64,000 nucleotides of DNA from Nemertoderma westbladi (lineage: Eukaryota > Xenacoelomorpha > Nemertodermatida > Nemertodermatidae), in NCBI GenBank assembly GCA_032718475.1, contig JAUCBJ010006701.1, forward strand, positions 62,001 to 126,000, read 5' to 3'. Under the pieces are notes generated by a model. That model did no database searches and was not told the DNA's origin. It saw only the letters and a program-made list of their open reading frames with translations. The number at the start of each line of letters is the position of its first letter. Within the stretch, counting starts at the first letter, position 1. This document shows, one piece after another, positions 22,517-33,374 of the stretch. Made by a program: the position numbers and the translations under genes.

Positions 22517-24400
22517 AAACAGACTACAGCGGCCAAGAATGCAGTTAAAGCTGCATCTAGGTCCCTGAACAGGCAGTACTCTGTTAATCTACAGGAGCTA
22601 ATAAACCAACAGGTTGATGCCATCAATGATGCTGACGACAGCAGGCAATCATCCCAGGCATGGAAATCGATCAATCTGCTTACTGGGCGGAAAAGCCAAC
22701 CAACCACCAAGGTTAAGGCTGAATCACCAGCCGATCGCCTCAATGGTTGGAAAGCCCACTTTGAAAAGCTCCTCAATAATGACAGGGTATTGCCTGATAA
22801 CTTTATAGAAGTAAAAGTGTCTGAGTCTGTACTCCCAGATATTCCCATTGGCGATATCTCCTTTGCAGAAGTGAAGGCTGCTGCAAAGAGCATTAAGACC
22901 AATCGTGCCAGTGGAGTAGATGGTGTTCCCCCTGAGGTCTTTAAAATACCTGAGTGTTTAAAGCTCATCTATCCCATCATAGTAGACATGTACCGTACAA
23001 CAAGAGTCCCACAAGAAATGAAAACAAATAAGTTGGTGCCAGTTCCCAAGAAGGGCAACCTAACACTCTATGGTTCTTTTCGGGGAATCTCATTGATCTC
23101 GATTGCTGCAAAACTATACAATAGAATTCTATTAAATCGCATCAGGGATCCCATTGAGAGACTGCTACGTGGAAATCAGAATGGGTTCCGTAAAGGTCGT
23201 GGGACCATGGAGCCCATTTTGGCACTTAGAAGGATAATTGAAGAGTTATCAAAAAAGAAAGACAGGCATCTGGCTGTTATCTTTGTTGACTTCTTCAAGG
23301 CCTTTGATTCAGTCTCTCGCTCACGTATGTTCAGCATACTTTCATTATATGGGATTCCTGATGAAATTATTGCAGCAATCAGATCAGTATACGATGGTTC
23401 GACAACATTTGTGTCTACTGTTGACGGTGACACAGAACCATTTGAAGTGTTATGGGGCGTCCTCCAAGGAGACACACTTGCACCATTCTTGTTCATTATT
23501 GTGGTTGACTATGTTCTACGCATGTCCTTAGATCATCATAATGATGATGGGGTTATGATAACTCCACCTACTGGCTCCAGAAGTCGAGGAAATCCTGCCA
23601 AGTACCTAACTGATCTAGACTTTGCTGATGACTTAGGAGTACTCTCAGAATCATTAGAGGGAGCCCAGCGGCTCCTCAGCTCATTAGAACATGCTGCTTC
23701 TAGTGTTGGTCTCTTTATTAACTCCAGAAAGACCAAAATTCTGACAGTTAACTTTGAAAGTCCTCAGCAAGTCTCTGATCGGATGAGCATAAGCTCAAAG
23801 GATGGTATGCTTGAGCATGTGGACGACTTCTGTTACCTGGGATCATGGATCCGGAAGTCAGGTGAGGACCTTCGAATACGTAAGGGAAAGGCATGGGCAG
23901 CCTTGAATAGGCTTTCCAGGATTTGGAAGTCACCTAGAATTAATCGGAAACTTAAGGTCCGATTATTTAGAGCAGCAGTAGTTCCAGTACTCCTCTACGG
24001 GAGTCCATGCTGGGCTCTAACTGCTGAGGACACCAAATCTCTGGATGGCACATTCACAAGAATGCTACGCCGGGTACATTGTGTCAAGTACAATGCACAC
24101 ATCTCCAACCAGACACTATATAACATTGGAGGTGTCTCATTGGTTCCCCCAAGCTTGACACTAGAACAAAATCGCCTCCGCTTTGCAGGACATTGCTTTC
24201 GCCGTGAGGACCAGCCAGTGCATAATCTTGTACTTTGGCAGCCTCATGGAGTGAATAAGCATGGTGGACAGCCCATGACTTTCTTGAGACGCATCTTAAA
24301 GGACACTGGCCTTAAAGATGCGGATGATCTAGCAAATGTCATGGGTGATAGGGAGTTGTGGCGGTGCAATTTTGTTGACAAGCCGGCACAGCATTCTTAA
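22517..24400 (+). CDS. LINE reverse transcriptase, 5' partial
   Basis: The frame is open from the insertion edge to a TAA ending at 24400, without a lesion. It starts inside the pre-RT linker (QAWKSINLLTGRK context). RT motifs follow in order: NRASGVDGVPPEVFK; PVPKKGN...FRGISL; NGFRKGRG; VIFVDFFKAFDSV with the first catalytic Asp; GVLQGDTLAPFLF; and LTDLDFADD with the catalytic FADD. The thumb follows, and a C-terminal region with RMLRRVHC and RFAGHCFR that often carries a finger-like motif. The apurinic endonuclease domain is missing. The GVLQGDTLAPFLF type is common in RTE/Jockey-like LINEs of invertebrates; the clade is not settled. Being intact over 628 codons, the insertion looks relatively young. 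Confidence 0.9.
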   Translation, partial: KQTTAAKNAVKAASRSLNRQYSVNLQELINQQVDAINDADDSRQSSQAWKSINLLTGRKSQPTTKVKAESPADRLNGWKAHFEKLLNNDRVLPDNFIEVKVSESVLPDIPIGDISFAEVKAAAKSIKTNRASGVDGVPPEVFKIPECLKLIYPIIVDMYRTTRVPQEMKTNKLVPVPKKGNLTLYGSFRGISLISIAAKLYNRILLNRIRDPIERLLRGNQNGFRKGRGTMEPILALRRIIEELSKKKDRHLAVIFVDFFKAFDSVSRSRMFSILSLYGIPDEIIAAIRSVYDGSTTFVSTVDGDTEPFEVLWGVLQGDTLAPFLFIIVVDYVLRMSLDHHNDDGVMITPPTGSRSRGNPAKYLTDLDFADDLGVLSESLEGAQRLLSSLEHAASSVGLFINSRKTKILTVNFESPQQVSDRMSISSKDGMLEHVDDFCYLGSWIRKSGEDLRIRKGKAWAALNRLSRIWKSPRINRKLKVRLFRAAVVPVLLYGSPCWALTAEDTKSLDGTFTRMLRRVHCVKYNAHISNQTLYNIGGVSLVPPSLTLEQNRLRFAGHCFRREDQPVHNLVLWQPHGVNKHGGQPMTFLRRILKDTGLKDADDLANVMGDRELWRCNFVDKPAQHS

Positions 24401-24443
24401 AAATGCAGCTGCAATGCAGCATGCCGATCCTAGTAGTAGTAGT
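22517..24443 (+). mobile_element. 5'-truncated non-LTR retrotransposon (LINE)
   Basis: This 1927-bp insertion lies in the BEL-2 RT, antisense to the host element, bounded by the 47-bp duplication. It is truncated at the 5' end (no endonuclease) and ends at the 3' side in a short TAG microsatellite (TAGTAGTAGTAGT) instead of poly-A. That combination fits LINE clades whose 3' ends are short tandem repeats. Clade assignment needs a tree. Confidence 0.85.
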
Positions 24444-24490
24444 ATCAACTCTGAATTCAGGGACATACCTCTATAGACTGCTGCGCAGTC

Positions 24491-27400
24491 GTTGACTACT
24501 CGGACTTTGTCTGGCTTGTCAGGGTGAGTCACATAGTGGTGTGGAAGGTAATAAGTCTGGTCTGTCACTAAGTCAGGGTCCTCTACCTTCCCAGCAAATC
24601 CCTTGGCGAAATAGTTGTTGATCTGGGCGCAATACTTCTCCCTAATATCCGGATTCTTCAACAACCGAGCCCTTACTCCGTTTAATCTTTTCAAGGCTAA
24701 GTTGTAGTTGTTCTCCAACTTAGGTGGTTGTCGACGCCACAACATTCCAACTTCAAAATGTCCAGTCGGTAGCAGACGTATGGTATCTTCCATCATCTCC
24801 AGCGACCGTTTCTCATCAGTAGACATGGCTAGGTCATATCCACCGGGTTCCATTGCGTCCCTATCCAGCCATTCGACGGTTCTGGCTCCTGTCTCGAGGT
24901 CCTGGCGTATCAATTCCTTCTGTAATTCCTCCTCACTGTATTGGAAAATGTCTAGGTCTCGATATTTAGCCACTTGACCCTCCACTATGTCTGTATAAGT
25001 CAAAACGTTAGTCAAATAGGTAGCGTGGGCTGCTGAACCAGACCCACGGGTCTGATAACAGTAGTCCTCGGGTTCACTATCTGTCCGGTTATTGTGAAGT
25101 GGTTCCGACAACCTAACATTATCGGGAATCAACTCCTCGTCCGACTCGCTAAAGTCACTATAGTGGTCAATACAGGTTCTCCTAAACTCGTCTATGTCTG
25201 GTGGTTCTACTAACGGTGGTTGAATTATAGGCTGTAATTCGTCGTATCTGTTTATTGGCTTGTCGCCACCTGTAAACTCATAAGACATGGGTACTCGTGT
25301 ATACCAACCTAGTATGGTCCTATGGGCATGTGGTCCATTGACATGCGGCTCAGCTGGTCTCGTTTCCCATATTTGGTGTGCGATCAGCTGTTCTGCACCA
25401 ATCAACATAGAAACATTCCTATAACCTACCTGGTGTCTGGGTATCCTGAGCTTGTCAAAATACTCCTGTGCTATGGGACTCATCGGCGGCACCTTACCTA
25501 ACTGCCTGCCGAATCCCTTCATAGCTAGACACTTAAATCCGTCCAATGGCAAAGCTTTCCGTTCTTGTCGAGTATGTTGGTCTCTCGGAAGTAGGGAATC
25601 TAGTTCTACCGAAATTCTGTGTCCCTTGAGGTCTCCTACTCCATGCATAGACTTCAACTCTATTTGGATCTCCTCGGCGTCCTGGAAGCTAGAAACAGCT
25701 CTCGCCACTTCCTCGTCGATATAAGATAATGTGGACGCAGTGTCCAACATCACATATATCCGCTTTGATCCCTTATCTCCAGTGAGTTTCACCGGAATCA
25801 CGCTAAATATTTCCGACGTGGCCGATGATAAATACGTCCGCGCGCTGGTCGATGAACTATCCGCGGTGAAACCTTGGCAGGTCACTTCTCTCGCGCTCGA
25901 CTCGCCATCCTCGTCCGACGAACCTGGTTGGTAACCATCGTTCTGAATGCCAGTGTACGTATTCCTCCTTATCAATACGGGTTCTTTGCTCCCCTTCCCG
26001 TGAGGATTTCGCTGTAAGTAACGGTCTGTTGGGGTGTGGAAATCCGCATGTAGCAACTTGTGATGTAGTCTGCCGCATTCCATGCATCCGTCCTTGCTGT
26101 TCGGGCACTGCCGCCGTACATGACCTGGCGCAAGACATGCCCAACAGGTGTCCAATGTCCGCACTTGAACTCTTCTCTGTTCCGAATTTAATTCTTTGAA
26201 CCGTCTGCAACTATCTAACTTATGATCGTCAGATCTTACCTCCTTTAGTAAACAGTATTGGCAACCTACAAATCCATCCGGCAACTCCTGTTGCTTTAAC
26301 CTAGGTCTATCTAACCGCTCACCTGACCATACTCGCGAGTCTGATCTAAAGGCTGGGGTACTCGAATTATATCTGTCTACTGAGTTAAATGTCACAGTGG
26401 TCCTGTCATCATCAAAACTTACCATAGACTTACCGGTAACAGGTTTAGACTCCCTCATGTTCTCCTCTGAGAAGTTTGATTTCATCTCTGCTACTGCGTC
26501 TGTGGCTATCATGTCATGAATATGCTGAAGTGTCAATACCTTACCTTGGCCCTCCAACTTATTCTCTAATTTGCGCCATTTCTGTCGATAACGCATGTTT
26601 AAACGTCTTATTACGCTCTTTAAAACTTCGGCGTGATCACCATGATGAGGTAGATTCACCGTCCTCAAGATGTCCAATGCGTTCGAAATAGCGTTCGCTA
26701 AGTTCAACAGCTCTAACGGAGTTGTAATCCTTCCGCCCTTACCCAAGTCTTCTACTATCGACTGCGCCATCTTCGTTTTATTCCCGTAGATGTCGCTAAG
26801 CGTCTTCATCGCTAACTCGAATGCTCTCTCATTGCCAACGAAGTTATCAGCAATGGCTCTAGGTTCTCGATGGAGCATCTGAAGCAAATAGTTGAACTTC
26901 TCGTTGGGAGTAAAGGTGCTGTTGGTTAGCTGCTCGTCGACATAGGTTTTGAAAGTCCTCCAATGCTTATGGTTGCCCATAAACTTCTGGGGTTGTTGCG
27001 TCGGCAGTCCTTGCCTAGCAGCAAACTTACCTATGTCCCTAAGGGTTGTGTCGTTCCGGGTTAACAAATGGTTTAGTTCCGCAGGGTTGTTAAGTCTGTT
27101 CCTTTCCCGGTGGTTCCAACTTACCTGCTCCGCGTCGGTCCTTCTTTCCTTATAGTTTCGGGACTTCTGACGTCTCATGTCTTCCTCTTCATCGCTTGAC
27201 TCGGTGTCAGTCCTTAGCGCTCGCGATGGTTTGCGCGCCGAGGCCCTGACCCAAGCCTCCTCAATAAATCTTTCCGCCGAATTTTCGAAATTGGGATTAT
27301 GGATATTCGGGACAGGCGTTCTTACCTGAGGTCTATGTGGTATAGTCTCCTCCGATATGCGTACTCGTTGACTAGGCTGGACTTTATCTAATTCAGGCCT

Positions 27401-29482
27401 GCTGGGATTTGAATTACTTCTTACCTGGGCTGCTTCCTTTAACCGTAGGTTGCTAAGCATGTCCGTTATAGGTTGGATGTGCGGCGATATAGCTTGCGCT
27501 AAACTAGCACTTAACTCATCTCTCGTAATAAATTCCTGGCTAGGGTTCTGTTGTATAGTCGGCTCTATCTGAGTAATTCGCTGTCTCTCATATGATCCCT
27601 CTTCCGGTTTAACCCGGAAGTTCTCCGTCGAACTGGGTCGGCGCTCCGTCCGCGTATTCCAAACCCGCGGGTTCGGTTCGCCCAATACTCGGCCCGTCGG
27701 GGTTTCTCTAAACTCTCCGTTGTCGCGTTCGGTGTATAGTGGTGCGGTGTTCTGATGACGTAGATCCTGCGCGATAGGTGAAGCACTAATACCAAATGGC
27801 GTGCGATATGTAGAGAACGGTTTAGCGATCCGTGTACTCGTAATAGCTGGACCGGGTATAGGAATTCTGGTCGTCGTCGACTCGCGTATAGTCGGAGTTC
27901 TCGCTTCCTGTTCGGCCTTCTGCAGTGCGAACAGTTCTCGCAACTCAGTCCCTACACTCGCCCCACATTCTTCGATCATTCGCATCCCCTTCTCGGCGAT
28001 TTCATTCGCCTTCCTAGTCCGTTCTTCGCTCTCTAAACTTAATCTCGCACTTTCCAACTGCGCCAGTGTACGTTCTTCTTCTTCCCTCGCTCGTCTCGCT
28101 GCGCCCTCTTCTTCCACACGCGCCCTTTCTTCATACAACGCTTGTCGCTCTTTCTCGATCTCGAGTTCGCGTTCCTTGCGTTCGCGTTCAAGTTCGAGTT
28201 CGCGTTTCTTCTGTTCGTGTTCGAGCTGGAGTTCGCGTTCTTTCTGCTCGCGTTCAAGTTTGAGTTCGCGTTCCTTGCGTTCGCGTTCAAGTTGAAGTTC
28301 ACGTTCCTTCTGCTCGCGTTCCGCTCGCTCACGCTTACCTTTCTCTTCCAATTCGCGCAACTTCGCGTCTAACTTACGTGTTTGCTCCCGTTCCCGCACG
28401 GCTTCCTTCCGTGCTTCCGATGCACGCAAAACTTCCGCCTGCTGTTCGTCCAGTCGGCGTCTTCTCTCCTCCGCCGAGTTGTGAGAAACAAGAGATCTAG
28501 CACATATAACTTTCCCTCGCGCGTGACTAACCTGGTAATCGCCACTGTCTCTGGATGCGTCGTCGGGTGGAGTCAACGTCCTCTGTTGAATGTTCTCCGT
28601 CGTCGGTAGCACCTGGCCTGGTACCACCACTCCATTCTGCATCAGCCAGCTAGTAACTTCCCTTTGATACCGGCGCTCCTCTTTATCTTGGATCTCTTCT
28701 CGCTCCACTAAGTCTCTCAACTCTGCGTCACTCACCTGAGTCGCCTGCGTTTGTGATGCCCATAGCAGCCAGTTCTCCGTCCTAACTCGTCGGAATCGCT
28801 CCGATAACTCGCGATGCTCCAACAGGGCTGCCAAAACCCTATCATAAATCCTCGTCGCCACGTCGCTCGACTGAGACTCTACTGCCTTCTTCGCTAGGAC
28901 TGCAAGCTCCTCCGTCTGCTTGAATAACGCTGAGTTATATCCTCTTCTAATCTCTACTAACTCTACCCTCCCGATGTTCGCTGAGTCAGCTAACATCTTC
29001 CTTACCTTGTCCGCCGTCCGAGTTATATGTCCGGCATGCGCGCGAAGTTTCTTCTTTATCGCAATGTCTAGTTCTCTCTCGCTTACCTGACTCACACTCG
29101 GTGGACTTGAAGGATTATTTCGGGAACTACGGGTACTCCTTACAGCCGTTGGGACCACGGCACTTACCATACCCACAGGTCTGGAAACCGGGCTCCGGGC
29201 TCTCGCTTCTGCTACACTACCCTCCCTATCACTCACCTCTGTCCGGGCTGCCGTACAGTCCTTCCTATCAGTAGCGGTAGGGGATCCTAATACTATTACT
29301 TGAGGTTGTTGTTCTTCCTCACTAGTCACTGTCTCGCCCTCCTGTTCACTTACGTCAGCGTCGCTCGCTGCGTCGTCATAGTCGGCATTGTCATCAACAG
29401 TAATGTTTACGCTTTCGTCAGTCGGCGGTCCAGCCGCCGTCTCATAGCTGTCCTCTAGTGCCTCTTTGTCTGAGACACTCAT
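24491..29482 (-). CDS. gag-pol: BEL-2 gag-pol upstream part (gag, protease, start of RT)
   Basis: It starts at the ATG at 29482 and runs open to the LINE insertion. Residues 1-340 are acidic and Ser/Thr-rich. Residues about 380-480 are a long Glu/Arg repeat (KERELQLERE type), a probable coiled coil. DUF1759, the BEL/Pao gag region, lies near 805-930 (FAARQGLPTQQPQKF context). CCHC-type zinc fingers are near 1074-1140 (CWACLAPGHVRRQC, CMECGRLHHKLLH). The DUF1758 aspartic protease has MLDTAS near 1248. RT begins near 1650 (YYLPHHYVTHPDK). With the downstream part it is one long polyprotein that must be cut by its own protease. Four of the six BEL-2 palindromes fall inside gag-pol and three of those in this part; all keep the frame. 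Confidence 0.88.
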
Positions 29483-31002
29483 AGTCTAAATAATGTTTGC
29501 CTTCCGGCAAAATATCTCGCAAAGGTTCGAGATATAATTATAATTTAACCGAAACACGGTCAAATTATTTGTCAAATAATCAGTTGGTCCAAAATGTCAA
29601 AATAAATTCGCAATGCAATATTGTGAATTTAATGGGGTATATAGTTATAGCAAATACTAGCACAATATTTAAACAAAAATATTATTATATAGCTACTATA
29701 TAGTATTAAATACCGGTATAGCACAAAATAACTTTGAATCTAATACAAAATATTCAAAATATACTTGCCGCCCGAATATTTCTAATTTTATATATATAGC
29801 TCTAATTAACGTAATTTTAGTTTCAAATATTATATGTATCCACTAGCACGTGGCTACATCTTCGGGTTGCGACTCTCTCTAACTCTCTCTCTAACTTGAG
29901 CGATTCAAAAAACCATGGCCGGCTAAACCTAAATATCCTAACTAATAAATTGAGTTCAGCTTCGTGTTTAAACAACCGATAATTTTTTACTGCTTCCACA
30001 AACACACCGGTGCCAACAGAACAACTAACCTTGTTTGCTGTGAGATTCCACGTCCGCGTCCAAAGATTCAGGCCCTTCGCTGATTGCAAACCGAACCCGC
30101 AGACCCACACGAACCCCAAACTCAGAAGTTCCGTCTTGCCATGTATCTCCAGATGGTATAAAATAACTAAGCGGTTACCTAACATACCGGTACAAAACTC
30201 TAGAATTTTACAAAATAATTTTGACCGAATCTCGCAAACCTAGCTAAAATTTTCAAAAACTTACTAATTACAATTTGCCCTAAGGCCTAAGGAACTGCTG
30301 TATTCGCAATTAGTAAAAACGCACTACCGTACATCCACTGTATGCAGTACAGTAAGTAAAACAGTACACCAACCTAACAGCCTAATTGATACTGTGTGTG
30401 TGGTACGGCAAACAAATGTCCTTCTACCGTACGCAGTAACAGCAATCAGCCTAATGTACTACTGTACTATTGTACGCGACCAGTGAATACAGTAATCTAA
30501 ACTAACAGCCTAAGAATACACTCAATGTTCTACTGTACGCTACAGCCTACAGCAAACAAAGCATACCTTACTGTTAAAGCAGTCAAGCAATCTAAAGTAA
30601 CAGTAGTCTAAACTAATCAGCCTAAGAATACACTATTGACCGCTGCAAGCAACAGCCAATAAAACGCATACCTTACTGATACGAAGTATCAGTAATCTAA
30701 AAATACAATAATCTAAGCTAACAGCCTAAGAATACTCTATCTGCCTTACTGTACGCAGTACAGCAAAGCAATATACGCGTACTACTGATACGAAGTATCA
30801 GTAATCTAAAAATACAATAATCTAAGCTAACAGCCTAAGAATACTCTATCTGCCTTACTGTACGCAGTACAGCAAAGCAATATACGCGTACTACTGATAC
30901 GAAGTATCAGTAATCTAAAAATACAATAATCTAAGCTAACAGCCTAAGAATACTCTATCTGCCTTACTGTACGCAGTACGAAGTACAATATACGCGTATT
31001 AC
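29483..31002 (-). other. BEL-2 5' leader
   Basis: These 1.5 kb lie between the 5' LTR and the gag ATG, with no credible ORF. The LTR-proximal part is a tandem array (30675-31002). The gag-proximal part is A/T-rich and shares short blocks such as ACCGGTACAAAA with the BEL-1 leader, suggesting common descent. In sense the leader begins GTAATACGCG directly after the LTR; no TGG primer-binding start is present there. Confidence 0.6.
30675..31002 (-). repeat. 109-bp tandem repeat with two hairpins per unit (BEL-2 leader)
   Basis: Three units start at 30675, 30784 and 30893, and the next unit would start at 31001, where the LTR edge TGATA coincides with the repeat's own TGATA. Each unit holds TACTGATAC-GAA-GTATCAGTA (9-bp arms, 3-nt loop) and CTGTAC-GCA-GTACAG (6-bp arms, 3-nt loop). 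Degenerate forms of the second hairpin recur back to about 30340. Confidence 0.85.
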
Positions 31003-33211
31003 TGATAAACAACCGCGACCTCTATACTAACAGCAGAACTGTTGAACAGACCAATACCCGTTAATATCCTTCTGTCAACCTAATGAGCTCTCGCCTAACC
31101 AATAAGACACAAAGAATGCTCTACTGTTAAGTAAAGGGGATCAGGAGCGTGATATTACTAAATTGTAAAGGTGGCTAAATACAAAACCGCTACTTACCGT
31201 TGGATGGCGCTAATCTGCCGTCCGCTAATATATTTTACTAAATTTACACAACTCCTGCAAAATCGCTTGTTCCTTTCTCTACCGATCGCTCGATAGAGAG
31301 CTAACTGTTCGAATCTATGAGCCACGCGGGAATAACCAAAACAATAAACCCGAGTCGGCTCCCTAAGCTTACTTAAGACGAGTGCGAGAGGCCTTGCACT
31401 CAGAGTATTCTTACGCCTAATTCTATCACTATTAAAACACGCTATTGTCTACGTCTTTCTAATCGCGAATACTGGAGGTTCCCTAACGTAATGTGTGAAT
31501 GCGAGAATATTTAAAATAATCAAAATGATACAGTAATTGTTTTTACGTGGATAGTACCACTCTGGGTCTAAACTTGCCTGCGGCTGGCTTTAGGCCAGCA
31601 AATTACTAGCGTATCGTGCGTACCGAATAGTGCGATCTAGCTGATTGCCCGCTAGTGCAAATAACCGCTCAGCGTGAATAGTTTACAGTACTCTAATTAT
31701 TACCTTAGCTACTCTCCGCTATGCTGCGTACTAATTCTTAATTTTTACTAATCAATTACAGTCACAAATATTTAACAGCGTACTAATTACTAAGAGTTCC
31801 AGAATACGTAATTCTAATTTATTACGCAACAGGTTTCGCTAGTAATAGCCTAAATTGCCGTATTACTTTGACCTAATCAGTAACTAATTATTGTAACTAA
31901 GAAATAGAAATCAATCAAAAGAAAAGGGCGCCTACCTAAACATTCATAATCATAGGCACACTTCAATAACACACCAATCAGCGTCAGAAATCACAGTTCG
32001 CAATTATGCAGTTAACTACTGTATAGCCCACAATTATGCGATTCACTACTCGTACTCTACACTCAACGTTGTAGTACGCGCAGGCCTCTCCCGGATACAT
32101 CTAGGATTCCTAACTAACCCAATTCCTGCCCCCCTAATACTAAATAGAGACAAAACCTGGATCATCAGCCCCCTAGATACTGTATCGGCGAATGGTCTGC
32201 GTGTTACAGTGCAAGTGCCCGCCCGCAACGGTGACCCCCGCCAGCGTTGCCCGCTTTGAATCCTCCGCTCTCTCCTAGTCGCTCAACCCCCCGATGTGCC
32301 CACCGCCCACTGGCACCTTAGCCCTCCATTATGCTAATAGCTACCGTAGCGGCGCATGCAAATCACAAAGTCTGACAGTCTCAGAAATCCCTTAGGATTA
32401 TTGCGCAGAAAGGAATCACATAGAACCATTAATCAAAAGTAGAAATCATAGTTCAGTTGTAATTAGCAGTAATCGAAGGAATTAATTGAGAAACACAATC
32501 GAGAGTAATCGCACTAGCAAATCATTCCAAGAAATTAATCAAAATTAGCAAATTGCAGAAAATACGCTAAAATATCCGTCAAAATTGAATAGAGACAGCT
32601 CAACAAGTACAAAGGTGATAGCAGATCATGTGAGGTGTCATGTGAGGCTCTACCGGCACACCGCCAATTTATAGGTGATCCGGATGGGGTGATGCAATAG
32701 GGTGACTCAATCGCTCTCCTATTGGCTCTCCAGTCCGCGCTAGCATTAGACCAACCTGGAAACAGTTAGTCCAATAAGGAGGCCGGATTGTAGCCCTATT
32801 GCTTGCCCAAACCTCAAATTATTACCATATATGGTAATGGTTCACGTCTCTGGCTGCTGAATGGCCAGGACAGCGTCCCTATGCTAGCCCTATCGATGCT
32901 AATATCAGCAAGCACAAAATCCAGGGTCCAAATAAACTCGCTACCCTGGAACTATCTACATATATCCTAATACAAAATTACGTAGGTAGGGCTACATACT
33001 ATACAAAATGGATGGATTCAAATATATGGGTGTTTCGATTTCCCTATCTAAATACCACTGCGTTATTATGCCTTATCTAAAATGTTATGCTGCACAACGG
33101 ACTAATATTACATACAGTATAACGGACTAATATTGCATACTGCATAACGAACTAATATTGCATACTGCATAATGACTAATATATGTGGATACAGCGCCAT
33201 ATACCGTAACA
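31003..33211 (-). repeat. BEL-2 5' LTR, 2209 bp
   Basis: The leader-side edge (TGATAAACAACC on the plus strand) matches the outer edge of the 3' LTR. The outer edge ends ...CGTAACA at 33211 before CAGTA. The first 775 bp on the leader side are shared with 15394-16168. The rest has no second copy here, so its LTR status rests on the target duplication. At 2.2 kb it is long for the superfamily but comparable to the BEL-1 LTR. Confidence 0.7.
32666..32673 (-). promoter_or_regulatory. Candidate TATA box in the BEL-2 LTR
   Basis: In sense, TATAAATT lies about 540 bp into the LTR and is followed by a GC-richer stretch. No clear initiator is visible. This is a weak call. Confidence 0.3.
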
Positions 33212-33216
33212 CAGTA

Positions 33217-33374
33217 GCTTTGATGATAAACTTTATTGGGTTAATAAAAATCAATCACTTCCTTGGGGGCACTATAAAACAAACCTCAAAAAACCTATAA
33301 AAATATCAAATATACCAATTTATGAAGAACCAAAAGGCGATGATGTTGATGATGAATTATCAAATAGTAAATAA
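33217..33374 (+). pseudogene. Polinton/adintovirus-type DNA polymerase B, fragment 2 (C-terminus)
   Basis: In frame from 33220 this reads FDDKLYWVNKNQSLPWGHY and runs to a TAA at 33372-33374. The FDDK...GHY ending is the C-terminal signature of protein-primed polymerases of this group, and it directly continues fragment 1 at 15393 once the BEL-2 insertion is discounted. The acidic tail (GDDVDDE) closes the gene. With fragment 1 it fixes the insertion point of copy B. Confidence 0.7.

Larger units (their letters stand above)
22470..24490 (+). repeat. 47-bp target-site duplication flanking the LINE
   Basis: ATCAACTCTGAATTCAGGG and the next 28 bases occur at 22470-22516 and again at 24444-24490. 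The sequence belongs to BEL-2 RT, so it is the duplicated target and not part of the LINE. At 47 bp it is long, but staggered target-primed reverse transcription can do this. Confidence 0.85.
17623..29184 (-). repeat. Dispersed BEL-2 palindrome CCAAACCCGCGGGTTTGG, six copies
   Basis: Copies lie at 17623-17640 (perfect 18-bp palindrome, in ORF3), 18739-18755 (spacer), 20827-20844 (RNase H-integrase linker), 25038-25054 (protease-RT linker), 27659-27676 and 29167-29184 (gag). Five are coding and one is non-coding; coding copies read as KPAGLE-, RVWN- or SRPVG-type peptides in non-domain linkers. Changes in one arm are often only partly matched in the other. I did not find it in BEL-1 or BEL-3. 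Confidence 0.85.
15394..33211 (-). mobile_element. BEL-2 copy B, BEL/Pao LTR retrotransposon with ORF3
   Basis: Both ends are visible. CAGTA occurs at 15389-15393 and 33212-33216, and the Polinton polymerase reading continues across the two flanks, so 15394-33211 is one insertion. Termini in sense are TGTTACGG...TTTATCA. In order: 5' LTR (31003-33211), leader with tandem repeats, gag-pol (29482-19181, interrupted by a LINE), spacer, truncated ORF3, and a 3' LTR reduced to its last 775 bp. Length without the LINE and its duplication is about 15.8 kb. Deletion of the ORF3 end plus the left 1.43 kb of the 3' LTR shows this copy is defective. Confidence 0.85.

Noticed and set aside
31003-31777. 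A 775-bp BEL-2 LTR with the element ending at 31777
   Set aside because: The 5-bp flanks CAGTA and GCGTA do not match. The perfect CAGTA pair and the polymerase continuation place the true end at 33211, so the 775-bp copy is a truncated 3' LTR.
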